A stretch of 22,337 nt of DNA from Paramuribaculum sp. (GTDB lineage Bacteria; Bacteroidota; Bacteroidia; Bacteroidales; Muribaculaceae), in NCBI GenBank assembly GCA_029058705.1, contig JAIDXA010000311.1:11238-33574 (forward strand), read 5' to 3'. A program made the translations under genes and the position numbers. This document shows positions 8,205 through 14,687 of the stretch, piece after piece. The notes under the pieces were generated by a model. That model worked only from the letters and a program-made list of their open reading frames with translations, had not been told where the DNA came from and searched no databases. Position 1 is the stretch's first letter. Every line of letters begins with the position of its first letter.

Positions 8205-8438
8205 GTCTGCCGCAGCAGACCCGAAAAACAAAACATAGTGTGTTACACGAAAGTGTCTGACTGATTCTCTTGTGTCGGAAGTGTGGAAGCTTAGAGACCC
8301 AATGCGAGAAGAAGAGGACATTCAATCGTCGTATATCAACTTACGGCGTGAGAGTGCGATCCTTAACCCAAGCATTGAGGGCTTCTTCCACCGCCCGGAC
8401 ACATTTGGGATAAGCAGACGTCTCTCACGTCATTTTTT
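8205..8438 (+). ncRNA. Structured RNA of about 230 nt, candidate 6S RNA / Bacteroidales-1 type
   Basis: A consensus promoter and a terminator hairpin (8418-8432: GACGT, loop CTCTC, ACGTC, followed by T6) bracket about 230 bases with no convincing frame. The ends pair: GTCTGC at 8205-8210 with GCAGAC at 8414-8419, extendable to 10 pairs with 8201-8204 if transcription starts that early. Further nested stems are CCCGAA 8220-8225 with TTTGGG 8404-8409, TGTGTT 8239-8244 with GACACA 8398-8403, GTGGAAG 8283-8289 with CTTCCAC 8385-8391, CAATGC 8300-8305 with GCATTG 8372-8377, and CGTCGTA 8327-8333 with TACGGCG 8342-8348. A local ACAC-GAAA-GTGT hairpin sits at 8245-8256. This long interrupted rod is the shape of 6S RNA, which binds RNA polymerase; the Bacteroidales-1 motif also has this promoter-to-terminator layout. 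The pairing is by eye, and the family is inferred. Confidence 0.6.
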
Positions 8439-8445
8439 CTGAATA

Positions 8446-8982
8446 ATGCAAACCCGACCGTTTAATGTCAATGAATATATAAACCGGCTGAAATCCGGAG
8501 TCGCCATGAATTTCGGCGGCATCAGATGCAACGGTAAGAAATCCGATTATAGCGATGACTGGAATTTCACACTTCCCGTAAACCAGAAACTCAATGCTGC
8601 GCTCAACACAATTGCCACAGGCAACACCGACATCACAATCAAACATGCCGGCGGAACAATAAACATTCCCTTCAACAACATTGCGGCAAAAAATATTGCC
8701 AAGGCAATGGAATGGCAGAAAACCCCATCATCCGAAAATACAGCGGGAGCTTATAACGGCATCACACCGAACCGATGTCACAAGAAGTCTGTTGTCTATA
8801 ATACGTCATCAGACATTGGATCAGAGAAGCGATGCAGACATTCCGCAAACGACAGAAAACCACACACAATTGCCCCGCCCGCATATTGCTCCGGCAATCG
8901 TGGGCAGCGGCATTTTGCGCCGCATGCATCCTATTGTGCGGATGCCATCAGAAAGACCTCGTCTATCCCGATTCAGCTATGA
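8446..8982 (+). CDS. Doubtful small ORF, possibly a decayed gene
   Basis: An ATG eight bases after the RNA terminator opens a 178-codon frame. The first 100 or so codons look coding: base and codon use match the neighbours, and the peptide has ordered stretches (NEYINRLKSGVAMNFGGIRC, WNFTLPVNQKLNAALNTIAT). From about 8770 onward the frame reads as low-quality sequence and overlaps the DUF5119 lipoprotein gene by 151 bases. That would suit a gene whose true 3' end was lost by frameshift, or a chance frame. I see no family match, no promoter of its own (no TTTG or TAnnTTTG in 8440-8831) and no signal peptide. If it is not real, 8439-8831 is a 393-base stretch with no other visible feature. Confidence 0.3.
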   Translation: MQTRPFNVNEYINRLKSGVAMNFGGIRCNGKKSDYSDDWNFTLPVNQKLNAALNTIATGNTDITIKHAGGTINIPFNNIAAKNIAKAMEWQKTPSSENTAGAYNGITPNRCHKKSVVYNTSSDIGSEKRCRHSANDRKPHTIAPPAYCSGNRGQRHFAPHASYCADAIRKTSSIPIQL

Positions 8983-9902
8983 TAAAGATCTCTGTCAGGT
9001 TCGACTGGACATATGCGCCTGATGCAGATCCCGACGGCATGACCGTCGTGTTTTTTCCTGAAGACGACGGAGGACACATCTGGCGCTACGAACTTGCGGG
9101 CAGCGAGGGTGGTGACATCGAGATTCCAGCAGGCAGCTACCGGATGATGGCCTTCAACAATGACACAAAACATATCTTCTACAGCGGAACTTCACAGATG
9201 GAAAGCTACAAAGCCTTCACTCAGGAAACCGTTCCGGTAGCCTGGCCCGACACTGTTCTTGAAACTTGTCCGGGAATTGTCGCTGACAAAATCCACCGCA
9301 GTCCCGATGCACTCTATTGCGCTTCGGCCAAAAATGTTTCGGTCGGACTTTGCTCGGTTTCCTATCGCCCGGTCCGTCCGGAATCCGCTCCGGAAGAGTC
9401 AGAAATTAAAGAATGCGGCCGCCACATTATAAAATGCTATCCTGAACCCAGAACATGCACATATACCTGCATATTGCGCGATGTTGCCAACATCAAAGGA
9501 ATGCGGCGCGGCTATTTTGTGCTTTCCGGCCTGTCGCCCTCTGACCTGATTGCCCGCGATATTCTCTCTGATTCAGAAGCAGAATATCTGTTTACCGCTT
9601 CTCGCGATGATAATGACATAACCGGGCGCACGGTTGCTTTCGGCAGATCGGCTTCACCCTCGGCCCGTCAGTTTCTATATCTGGTGGCGGTCATGGCCGA
9701 CGGCCGAGTCGCGGCATACTGCCGTGATGTTTCCGGTCAGGTCGTGAACTCTCCGGATAAAAGGAATGTTAAGATTATAGTCGACGGAATTGAATTGCCT
9801 TATGTCAGCCCTGACTCACCCGATGAAGGCGAACCGGGGTTTGATGTCGGTGTCGATGACTGGGAGCTTGTCATTGTCGACCATGTCATTTCATTACGAT
9901 AA
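8832..9902 (+). CDS. DUF5119-family lipoprotein of a fimbrillin locus
   Basis: A 356-residue exported lipoprotein. After a long basic N-terminus, a hydrophobic stretch at about 22-37 ends in LLCGC, a lipobox with Cys38 as the lipidation site. The mature start (DLVYPD, then ISVRFDWTYAPDADPDGM, TVVFFPEDDGG, and an IPAGSYRMMAFNNDT block) is the pattern of DUF5119 proteins found beside fimbrillins in Bacteroides. By family knowledge these are outer-membrane-associated proteins of Mfa/Fim-type pili, perhaps accessory or anchor subunits. It lies 21 bases upstream of a fimbrillin gene on the same strand, so the two are probably co-transcribed. The ATG at 8832 is the only start that keeps the signal peptide. 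Confidence 0.8.
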   Translation: MQTFRKRQKTTHNCPARILLRQSWAAAFCAACILLCGCHQKDLVYPDSAMIKISVRFDWTYAPDADPDGMTVVFFPEDDGGHIWRYELAGSEGGDIEIPAGSYRMMAFNNDTKHIFYSGTSQMESYKAFTQETVPVAWPDTVLETCPGIVADKIHRSPDALYCASAKNVSVGLCSVSYRPVRPESAPEESEIKECGRHIIKCYPEPRTCTYTCILRDVANIKGMRRGYFVLSGLSPSDLIARDILSDSEAEYLFTASRDDNDITGRTVAFGRSASPSARQFLYLVAVMADGRVAAYCRDVSGQVVNSPDKRNVKIIVDGIELPYVSPDSPDEGEPGFDVGVDDWELVIVDHVISLR

Positions 9903-9923
9903 AAACTGAAAAAATAATTTAAT

Positions 9924-11018
9924 ATGAGAAACTCACATTTTTTAATTCTGGCTTCTGTCGGACTGGCAACCGCGTTTTCAGCCTGCTCGTCGGAAGAGAT
10001 GAATGATCCGGTGCCTGCCGGCAAAGACAATGTCATCCGCTTCACAGCCGCAAGCCGATTGACACAGGATCGCGCCGCAGCAGATATAACAACGAGCAAT
10101 CTGACACAATTTTTCGTTTATGGTTATCTGGCCTCAAACGGCGAGCCATACATGTCCAATGTCGAGGTAAACAAGACGAGCACAAATGTCTGGGAATATT
10201 CTCCGGTCAAGTACTGGCCGTCTGGCGATGCCTTGAATTTCTATGCATATGCACCTGAAGGGATGTTGCCTCCGGGCACTACGCCGCTCGATGAAGTCCA
10301 TTTCACCAACACCGGGAAAACAGATTTCATATATGCCGTATCACCCGACATGACCCAGCCGACGACAGGCAGCGACGCACAAGTAAAATTCAATTTCCGT
10401 CACGCACTTGCAAAAGTGACAGTCATGATGAGTTCGGATGACTCCAATATGGATGTACGCGTCAATAACGTGACAATCGTAGGCGCCAACCAATACGGTG
10501 ATTTCAAGTTTCCTGCATCATCGACCGCCGGCGACATTGAATCTGTGAGTCCGGAATCAATAGGCAAATGGACCAATCTTTCCGGCAAAGGCATCACAGT
10601 CCTTCACATGGCTCAGCGTCAGGATGAGATCATTACTCTCACACCGACCCCGATCGATATTGACACAGAAGGCGATGCTCCCAAATTCTTCATTCCACAG
10701 GATCTGCCGTTTGTCGAGGGAAACGATTTCGAAAATGAAGTCTATCTCGTCATAACCTGCGCGATGTATGACAAAACAACCGGCACAAAAGTATGGCCCA
10801 ACGCAAATACCCCTGACGTCAATCTGCCAAATGGAGGTCTCTCCGGAGAAGGCTACATCTATCTGTCGCTGCAGGGCACCGGTTTTACAGCATGGCAGGG
10901 AGGCTACCACTATGTCTACAACGTAGTCATCAACGGCCACCCCGACATGTCGCAGATCGAATTCGGAAACCCGACCGTAGACAAATTCGTCACTGTGACC
11001 ACACAGCTTCAGCCATAA
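9924..11018 (+). CDS. Fimbrillin-family (Mfa-like) pilus subunit lipoprotein
   Basis: A 364-residue secreted protein with a lipoprotein signal peptide (LASVGLATAFSACSSEEM; Cys21 in SAC). The mature part matches fimbrillin-family architecture: an early IRFTAAS strand, then VYGYLASNG, WEYSPVKYWPSGDALNFYAYAP, VKFNFRHALAKVTVMM and a final YHYVYNVVING. The PVKYWP and FRHALAKV motifs are typical of the Mfa-like group. By family knowledge the precursor is lipidated, exported to the outer membrane, trimmed by a protease and assembled by strand exchange into type V pili. It may be a shaft or tip subunit. It is the middle gene of a three-gene run with DUF5119 and DUF3575 proteins. Confidence 0.87.
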   Translation: MRNSHFLILASVGLATAFSACSSEEMNDPVPAGKDNVIRFTAASRLTQDRAAADITTSNLTQFFVYGYLASNGEPYMSNVEVNKTSTNVWEYSPVKYWPSGDALNFYAYAPEGMLPPGTTPLDEVHFTNTGKTDFIYAVSPDMTQPTTGSDAQVKFNFRHALAKVTVMMSSDDSNMDVRVNNVTIVGANQYGDFKFPASSTAGDIESVSPESIGKWTNLSGKGITVLHMAQRQDEIITLTPTPIDIDTEGDAPKFFIPQDLPFVEGNDFENEVYLVITCAMYDKTTGTKVWPNANTPDVNLPNGGLSGEGYIYLSLQGTGFTAWQGGYHYVYNVVINGHPDMSQIEFGNPTVDKFVTVTTQLQP

Positions 11019-11050
11019 CCGCTATGGGGTCGCATACGATGACTTGACAT

Positions 11051-12280
11051 ATGAAGCAACTGATCATCATATTATGCGCCATCGTCTCTGCCCACACACT
11101 GTCGGCCAGGAAACTGACCGACAGTGTAACCGTGTTTTTTCCGGTCTCAGAAACCGGAATATACGAAAATTACATGGACAACAGAACCCGTCTCGACTCA
11201 TTCGCCCGAAATCTTGACTCGCTCGGACTCAACCCATGCAACAAACTTCATAAGATTGAAGTCTGGGCAACTGCATCGCCCGAAGGTTCCTATATGTTTA
11301 ACCGGAATCTTTCAGACGGCAGAGCGAAATCAATGATCTCCTGGCTCGCCGACAGACTCAGCTTTCCCGACTCCATCGCAACAATCTCCAACACTGTCCG
11401 CAACTGGACAGGTCTTCGCTCAGCAGTCTCGGCCGACAGCCTTATACCCGACCGAAATACTGTCATTGACCTGCTTGCCGAATATCTGTCGGCCAGACAT
11501 GACACATCCGTCGCCAGCAACCGCCTGCTACACTCCTTGCGCACGATTGACAACGGACTGCCCTACCGGTATATGCTTGCCGATATATTTCCATCGCTTC
11601 GTGAAGCGACAATCCGCGTGACATATGACCGCGTATCCTGCCACCTCCCACGCATGGCAGGCAGAATAGCCCATGCACCGCCATCATTTTCAGACACCGG
11701 CTCTCTGGCCGACGGATCATCGTTTCGCACACCGCCATCCACGCCGCCGCATAATGCGAAATGGGCTCTGCGCACCAACCTCCTCTACGACGCACTCGCC
11801 GTGCCTGACATCGGGGCCGAACTCTATCTTGGACGAAACATAAGCCTGCAGTGCGAATGGATGTATGCATGGTGGTCCCACCGCGTCAGAAACTTTTTCT
11901 GGAGAATCTATGGCGGAGACATCGGCCTGAGATGGTGGTTTGGAAAAACTGCCCGCAGGCAACATCTATCGGGGCATCATATAGGAATCTACGCACAGAC
12001 TCTAATATGGGATTTCGAACTTGGCCGGCGCGGATACATGGGAGGACAGCCAGGCGCGGCCATCTGGGACCGTGCCAACTACGGCTGTGGCATCGAATAC
12101 GGCTATTCAATGCCACTTGCCAAACATTTCAACATTGATTTCTGCATAGGCATAGGATATATCGGAGGAGTCTGTCGCGAATATCTTCCCCAGTGCGGCC
12201 ATTATGTATGGCAGTCCACTAAAAACCTTAACTACATCGGCCCCACGAAAACAGAAATCTCCCTTGTCTACATCTTCTGA
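11051..12280 (+). CDS. DUF3575 outer-membrane protein with OmpA-like N-terminal region
   Basis: A 409-residue protein with a signal peptide at 1-19 (MKQLIIILCAIVSAHTLSA). Residues about 25-190 carry an OmpA-C-like pattern (KIEVWATASPEGSYMFNRNL, SDGRAKSMISWLADR). A proline- and serine-rich linker at about 205-235 leads into the DUF3575 barrel, which begins at WALRTNLLYDALAVPDIGAE, has alternating aromatic strands and ends in EISLVYIF with a terminal Phe, as expected of an outer-membrane barrel. DUF3575 proteins are regular partners of fimbrillin loci in Bacteroidales, probably in pilus assembly or anchoring. It starts 32 bases after the fimbrillin stop. No clear terminator follows; a 12-base tandem duplication lies at 12335-12358. 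Confidence 0.85.
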   Translation: MKQLIIILCAIVSAHTLSARKLTDSVTVFFPVSETGIYENYMDNRTRLDSFARNLDSLGLNPCNKLHKIEVWATASPEGSYMFNRNLSDGRAKSMISWLADRLSFPDSIATISNTVRNWTGLRSAVSADSLIPDRNTVIDLLAEYLSARHDTSVASNRLLHSLRTIDNGLPYRYMLADIFPSLREATIRVTYDRVSCHLPRMAGRIAHAPPSFSDTGSLADGSSFRTPPSTPPHNAKWALRTNLLYDALAVPDIGAELYLGRNISLQCEWMYAWWSHRVRNFFWRIYGGDIGLRWWFGKTARRQHLSGHHIGIYAQTLIWDFELGRRGYMGGQPGAAIWDRANYGCGIEYGYSMPLAKHFNIDFCIGIGYIGGVCREYLPQCGHYVWQSTKNLNYIGPTKTEISLVYIF

Positions 12281-12334
12281 CCGACCCACACCCACAACAG
12301 AAATCAACCGTCGATCGGCCACTTTTCCGTTTTA

Positions 12335-12358
12335 ACAATAGCCTGCACAATAGCCTGT
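12335..12358. repeat. 12-base tandem duplication
   Basis: ACAATAGCCTGC and ACAATAGCCTGT lie directly next to each other, differing in the last base. This is in intergenic DNA 55 bases after the DUF3575 gene and looks like a simple recent duplication. Confidence 0.7.
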
Positions 12359-12414
12359 GGTTATGAGAAATCGCAGAAATATGATTTTTATTTTTTTTAT
12401 AACGAAATTTTTGT

Positions 12415-12422
12415 TAAACTTG
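12415..12422 (+). promoter_or_regulatory. Possible -7 box for the zinc-finger-like secreted protein
   Basis: TAAACTTG is one base off the Bacteroidetes -7 consensus, and the sequence upstream is a long AT tract. Transcription from near 12428 would give a leader of about 125 bases. That leader could form three small hairpins: CCGTC 12423-12427 with GACGG 12443-12447, the overlapping CGGTTT 12445-12450 with AAACCG 12457-12462, and ACAAAC 12469-12474 with GTTTGT 12478-12483. Confidence 0.35.
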
Positions 12423-12552
12423 CCGTCAAACAGTAAGAATCCGACGGTTTTAAAATAAACCGCAGATCACAAACGCCGTTTGTTATTTTATTTATCGCTG
12501 TCGTTTTCTGTAGAATCTTTGCCAGTAAAACCATATTATATTTAAACCAGTC

Positions 12553-13527
12553 ATGAGAAAATTTGCCGTCATTTTATTTCTGTTTTTCTATGCCGCGGCA
12601 TCAGCCATTGATGTGAAGATCGAAAACCCGCATCTTATAGTGGATGCGAAAAACGATGCAGGTGATCCTGTGATTGCAGCTCACTCCAAACTACATGTTT
12701 CCGGCATCAAAGGCAAGAAATTCGATCTTGTGGCCATCGTCAAGGATGACAACGGAAAATGGCACACTGACGCTAATGGAAACGTAGTGAAAACCCACTA
12801 CGAATGCACAGCAACATACGAAAACACCTTATGGAACGACATCAGCGTCTACATCAGGCACAATAAACTCGCTCCCAAAAAGGGCAAACATGATTATGAG
12901 GTTTTTCTCTATGTCTACTATGACGGCAAATGGTACGGAGGCACAAAAGCGGGGTCATACACACAAACCGGAAACTCCTCATCGTCATCCAGAAGCCAGT
13001 CATCATCGTCATCATCATCAAGCAAAAGTTCATCGAAAACCATCACCTGCGGTGTGTGCAACGGCTCCGGTATAATTGTGTGTCTTTTGTGCGGCGGAGC
13101 TGGAGGCAGACAGAACTGGCGCTGCCTGACATATCCGCCATATTCGCAATATTACGAGTGGACAACCTGCACGGCCTGTGCCGGTGGCGGAAAGGTTGGC
13201 TGCACATGGTGCAGCGGCAAAGGCACGATTACCATCAATACCACAACCAATCAAAACAACTACAACAACAATTACAATAATTATAACAACTATAACAACA
13301 ACAATTATAACCAAAACAGCTCAAGCAGTTCGTCTGGCCGCTCAAGCGCCTACTCGACCTGCCGTATATGTGGCGGCTCCGGCACGTGCACCTCTTGTCA
13401 TGGCAAAGGGGGCGAATGGCGCAGCACAGGCTATTACACCGGGAGCGACTCCAAATCGTGGATCGACTGCGGATCGTGCAGAGGCAACAAACGATGCTTC
13501 AATTGCCACGGCACCGGACGCCAGTAA
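12553..13527 (+). CDS. Secreted protein with DnaJ-type CxxC zinc-binding repeats
   Basis: A 324-residue protein with a signal peptide at 1-18 (MRKFAVILFLFFYAAASA). Residues 19-138 form a beta-rich domain of unknown family (HLIVDAKNDAGDPVIAAHSK, VFLYVYYDGKWYGG). Then come a serine-rich linker (141-162), four CxxC pairs, an Asn/Tyr-rich linker (235-254), another serine run, and four more CxxC pairs. The pairs are Cys166/169, 177/180, 206/209, 217/220, 270/273, 279/282, 306/309 and 315/318. Most have the CxxCxGxG form of the DnaJ central domain (CGVCNGSG, CRICGGSG, CFNCHGTG). There is no J domain and no substrate-binding C-terminal domain. Two complete four-pair modules separated by low-complexity linkers suggest zinc-bound knobs on a periplasmic or surface protein. 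The role is unknown. Confidence 0.85.
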   Translation: MRKFAVILFLFFYAAASAIDVKIENPHLIVDAKNDAGDPVIAAHSKLHVSGIKGKKFDLVAIVKDDNGKWHTDANGNVVKTHYECTATYENTLWNDISVYIRHNKLAPKKGKHDYEVFLYVYYDGKWYGGTKAGSYTQTGNSSSSSRSQSSSSSSSSKSSSKTITCGVCNGSGIIVCLLCGGAGGRQNWRCLTYPPYSQYYEWTTCTACAGGGKVGCTWCSGKGTITINTTTNQNNYNNNYNNYNNYNNNNYNQNSSSSSSGRSSAYSTCRICGGSGTCTSCHGKGGEWRSTGYYTGSDSKSWIDCGSCRGNKRCFNCHGTGRQ

Positions 13528-13747
13528 CTACTTACGCGATTTCAGCGATAGGTCGACGAGCAACACGGCATGCTCTCTGCTCGGCTGATTGTTCCTATGA
13601 TCCTGTTCCAAATGGACATTTATTCTGGATTTTATAGCATTATATAGCGCAAAAATAACTAAATCAAGACAAATCAAAAAACAGACAGGCATAAAAAACT
13701 ATCTTACAAATAATTACGTTAAACGCAGAATAAAGACAGAATAGCGT
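13528..13747. other. Intergenic region before the sigma-factor control region
   Basis: This is the left part of a 368-base gap between the zinc-finger-like gene and the sigma-factor gene. A weak hairpin (CGAGCA 13557-13562 with TGCTCG 13578-13583) has no T tract, so it is not a convincing terminator. The remainder, from about 13640, is AT-rich with no frame or repeat I can support. The right part (13748-13854) holds the promoter and palindromes listed separately. Confidence 0.6.
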
Positions 13748-13765
13748 TGTAACACAGGTGTAATA
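13748..13765. promoter_or_regulatory. Upstream operator-like inverted repeat of the sigma-factor gene
   Basis: TGTAACAC, two bases, then GTGTAATA. The left arm is identical to the perfect palindrome at 13837-13854, and the right arm differs from it at two positions. The centres of the two sites are 89 bases apart, with the promoter between them. Confidence 0.5.
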
Positions 13766-13792
13766 ATTTTAACTGATTTTAACCTTAAAATA

Positions 13793-13822
13793 TTTGCAAA
13801 TGTTACAGTCTTAGTAATTTTG
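13793..13822 (+). promoter_or_regulatory. Promoter of the ECF sigma-factor gene
   Basis: TTTG at 13793-13796, 18 bases, then TAATTTTG at 13815-13822 match the Bacteroidetes consensus with a slightly short spacer. A half-site of the flanking palindrome (TGTTACA, 13801-13807) lies within the spacer. The start site would be near 13829, about 67 bases before the ATG. Confidence 0.6.
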
Positions 13823-13836
13823 CATTGTCAACGTTT

Positions 13837-13854
13837 TGTAACACTTGTGTTACA
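13837..13854. promoter_or_regulatory. Perfect 18-base inverted repeat downstream of the sigma-factor promoter
   Basis: TGTAACAC-TT-GTGTTACA has perfect eight-base arms with a two-base spacer. It sits about 8-25 bases after the predicted start site, where a bound repressor would block transcription. The two-base loop would be strained as an RNA hairpin, so a DNA-binding site for a dimeric regulator is more likely. Confidence 0.6.
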
Positions 13855-13895
13855 CCGATGGACAAAAACATTTTTCGGTTAAAAAATCAGCTATC

Positions 13896-14402
13896 ATGAA
13901 CGCTTCAACTAATTTCACAAACCGCCTGATGGATCTTCAGAGCAACATGTTAAATTTTGCCTATACTCTGACTTCTAACCGCGACGATGCCTATGACCTT
14001 ATGCAGGACACAATGGTCAAGGTCCTTTCCAACGAAGACAAATATACCGAGAACACCAATTTCAAGGGTTGGGTTTTCACAATCATGCGAAATATCTTCA
14101 TCAACAATTACCGCCGCGTTGTGCGTTCGGCGACGGTGGTTGACCGCACCGAGGATCTCTATCATCTGAATCTTCCGCAGGATTCAGGATTTGAAACACC
14201 GGAAGGTTCTTACGGCGTCAATGAGATCACGGCTGCGATAGAAGCATTTCCGGAAAAATACCGCGTTCCGTTCACAATGCATGTAGCGGGATACAAATAT
14301 AACGAAATAGCCGACCACATGGGTCTGCCGCTCGGCACTGTTAAAAGCCGCATCTTCTTTGCTCGCCAGGCTCTTCAGGAACGTTTTGCCGACTACCGCT
14401 GA
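13896..14402 (+). CDS. ECF-type RNA polymerase sigma factor
   Basis: A 168-residue sigma-70 family factor of the extracytoplasmic-function type, with only regions 2 and 4. Region 2 spans about 10-80: LNFAYTLTSNRDDAYDLMQD, then FKGWVFTIMRNIFINNYRR, the usual core-binding and -10-recognition helices. Region 4 spans about 108-160, with an HTH in YNEIADHMGLPLGTVKSRIF. It directs RNA polymerase to a set of promoters. No anti-sigma gene follows: the next 285 bases hold a terminator, and the next gene is pdxA. Control may therefore be transcriptional, through the flanking palindromes. The frame extends up to 13845, but that stretch includes the operator, so the ATG at 13896 is preferred. Confidence 0.87.
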   Translation: MNASTNFTNRLMDLQSNMLNFAYTLTSNRDDAYDLMQDTMVKVLSNEDKYTENTNFKGWVFTIMRNIFINNYRRVVRSATVVDRTEDLYHLNLPQDSGFETPEGSYGVNEITAAIEAFPEKYRVPFTMHVAGYKYNEIADHMGLPLGTVKSRIFFARQALQERFADYR

Positions 14403-14490
14403 CAATGATTAAAAAATCACTCTTTCCTTTTATCAACCTTTATCGATCTCCCTCATGACCGACAAGTATTTTCAAGATCATACGTTTTTT

Positions 14491-14521
14491 TGATTGGTTT
14501 AACATATTATGATTGGTTTAA
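14491..14521. repeat. Pair of 12-base direct repeats, TGATTGGTTTAA
   Basis: TGATTGGTTTAA occurs at 14491-14502 and again at 14510-14521, a period of 19 bases separated by seven AT-rich bases. They lie between the sigma-factor stop and the terminator. They could be a tandem binding site or a local duplication. Confidence 0.55.
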
Positions 14522-14531
14522 TAATCTGCTT

Positions 14532-14570
14532 AAAAAAAGAGGACTCCCGTGAGGAAGTCCTCTTTTTTAA
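14532..14570. terminator. Strong intrinsic terminator with flanking A and T tracts
   Basis: GAGGACT (14539-14545), a ten-base loop, AGTCCTC (14556-14562) and then T6 form the terminator. The stem is preceded by a run of A residues, so it would also work in the reverse direction. It ends the sigma-factor transcript 130 bases after the stop and isolates the downstream pdxA cluster. Confidence 0.9.
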
Positions 14571-14612
14571 GCCGTTTTTCGCTGAAAATGCAAGAGGTTG
14601 GGGAAAAATTGC

Positions 14613-14620
14613 TAATTTTG
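14613..14620 (+). promoter_or_regulatory. -7 box of the pdxA/inositol-lipid cluster promoter
   Basis: TAATTTTG followed by C is a full -7 consensus match. There is no TTTG at the expected upstream distance, so the -33 element is weak. The start site would be near 14627, about 60 bases before the pdxA ATG. It is the only convincing promoter between the terminator and the cluster. Confidence 0.5.
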
Positions 14621-14687
14621 CGATATTGAAGACTGTGGCTTAAAAGGGCTACAGACTATCGTTAAGTAAACATTCTCTGAAAAATTC

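Noticed and set aside
8681..9022. Second plus-strand frame of 113 codons overlapping the DUF5119 start
   Set aside because: It lacks coding character, and its 3' half lies inside the lipoprotein gene in another frame.
13030..13314. Minus-strand frame rich in Val and Ile, looking like a membrane peptide
   Set aside because: It is the reverse reading of the Asn/Tyr repeat codons (AAC, AAT, TAC, TAT) in the zinc-knuckle gene.
13235..13320. Asn/Tyr codon repeats as a CRISPR or tandem-repeat array
   Set aside because: The units are irregular, in frame with a coding region and lack spacer sequences.
13557..13583. Terminator after the zinc-knuckle gene
   Set aside because: A six-pair stem with a 15-base loop and no T run is too weak to call.
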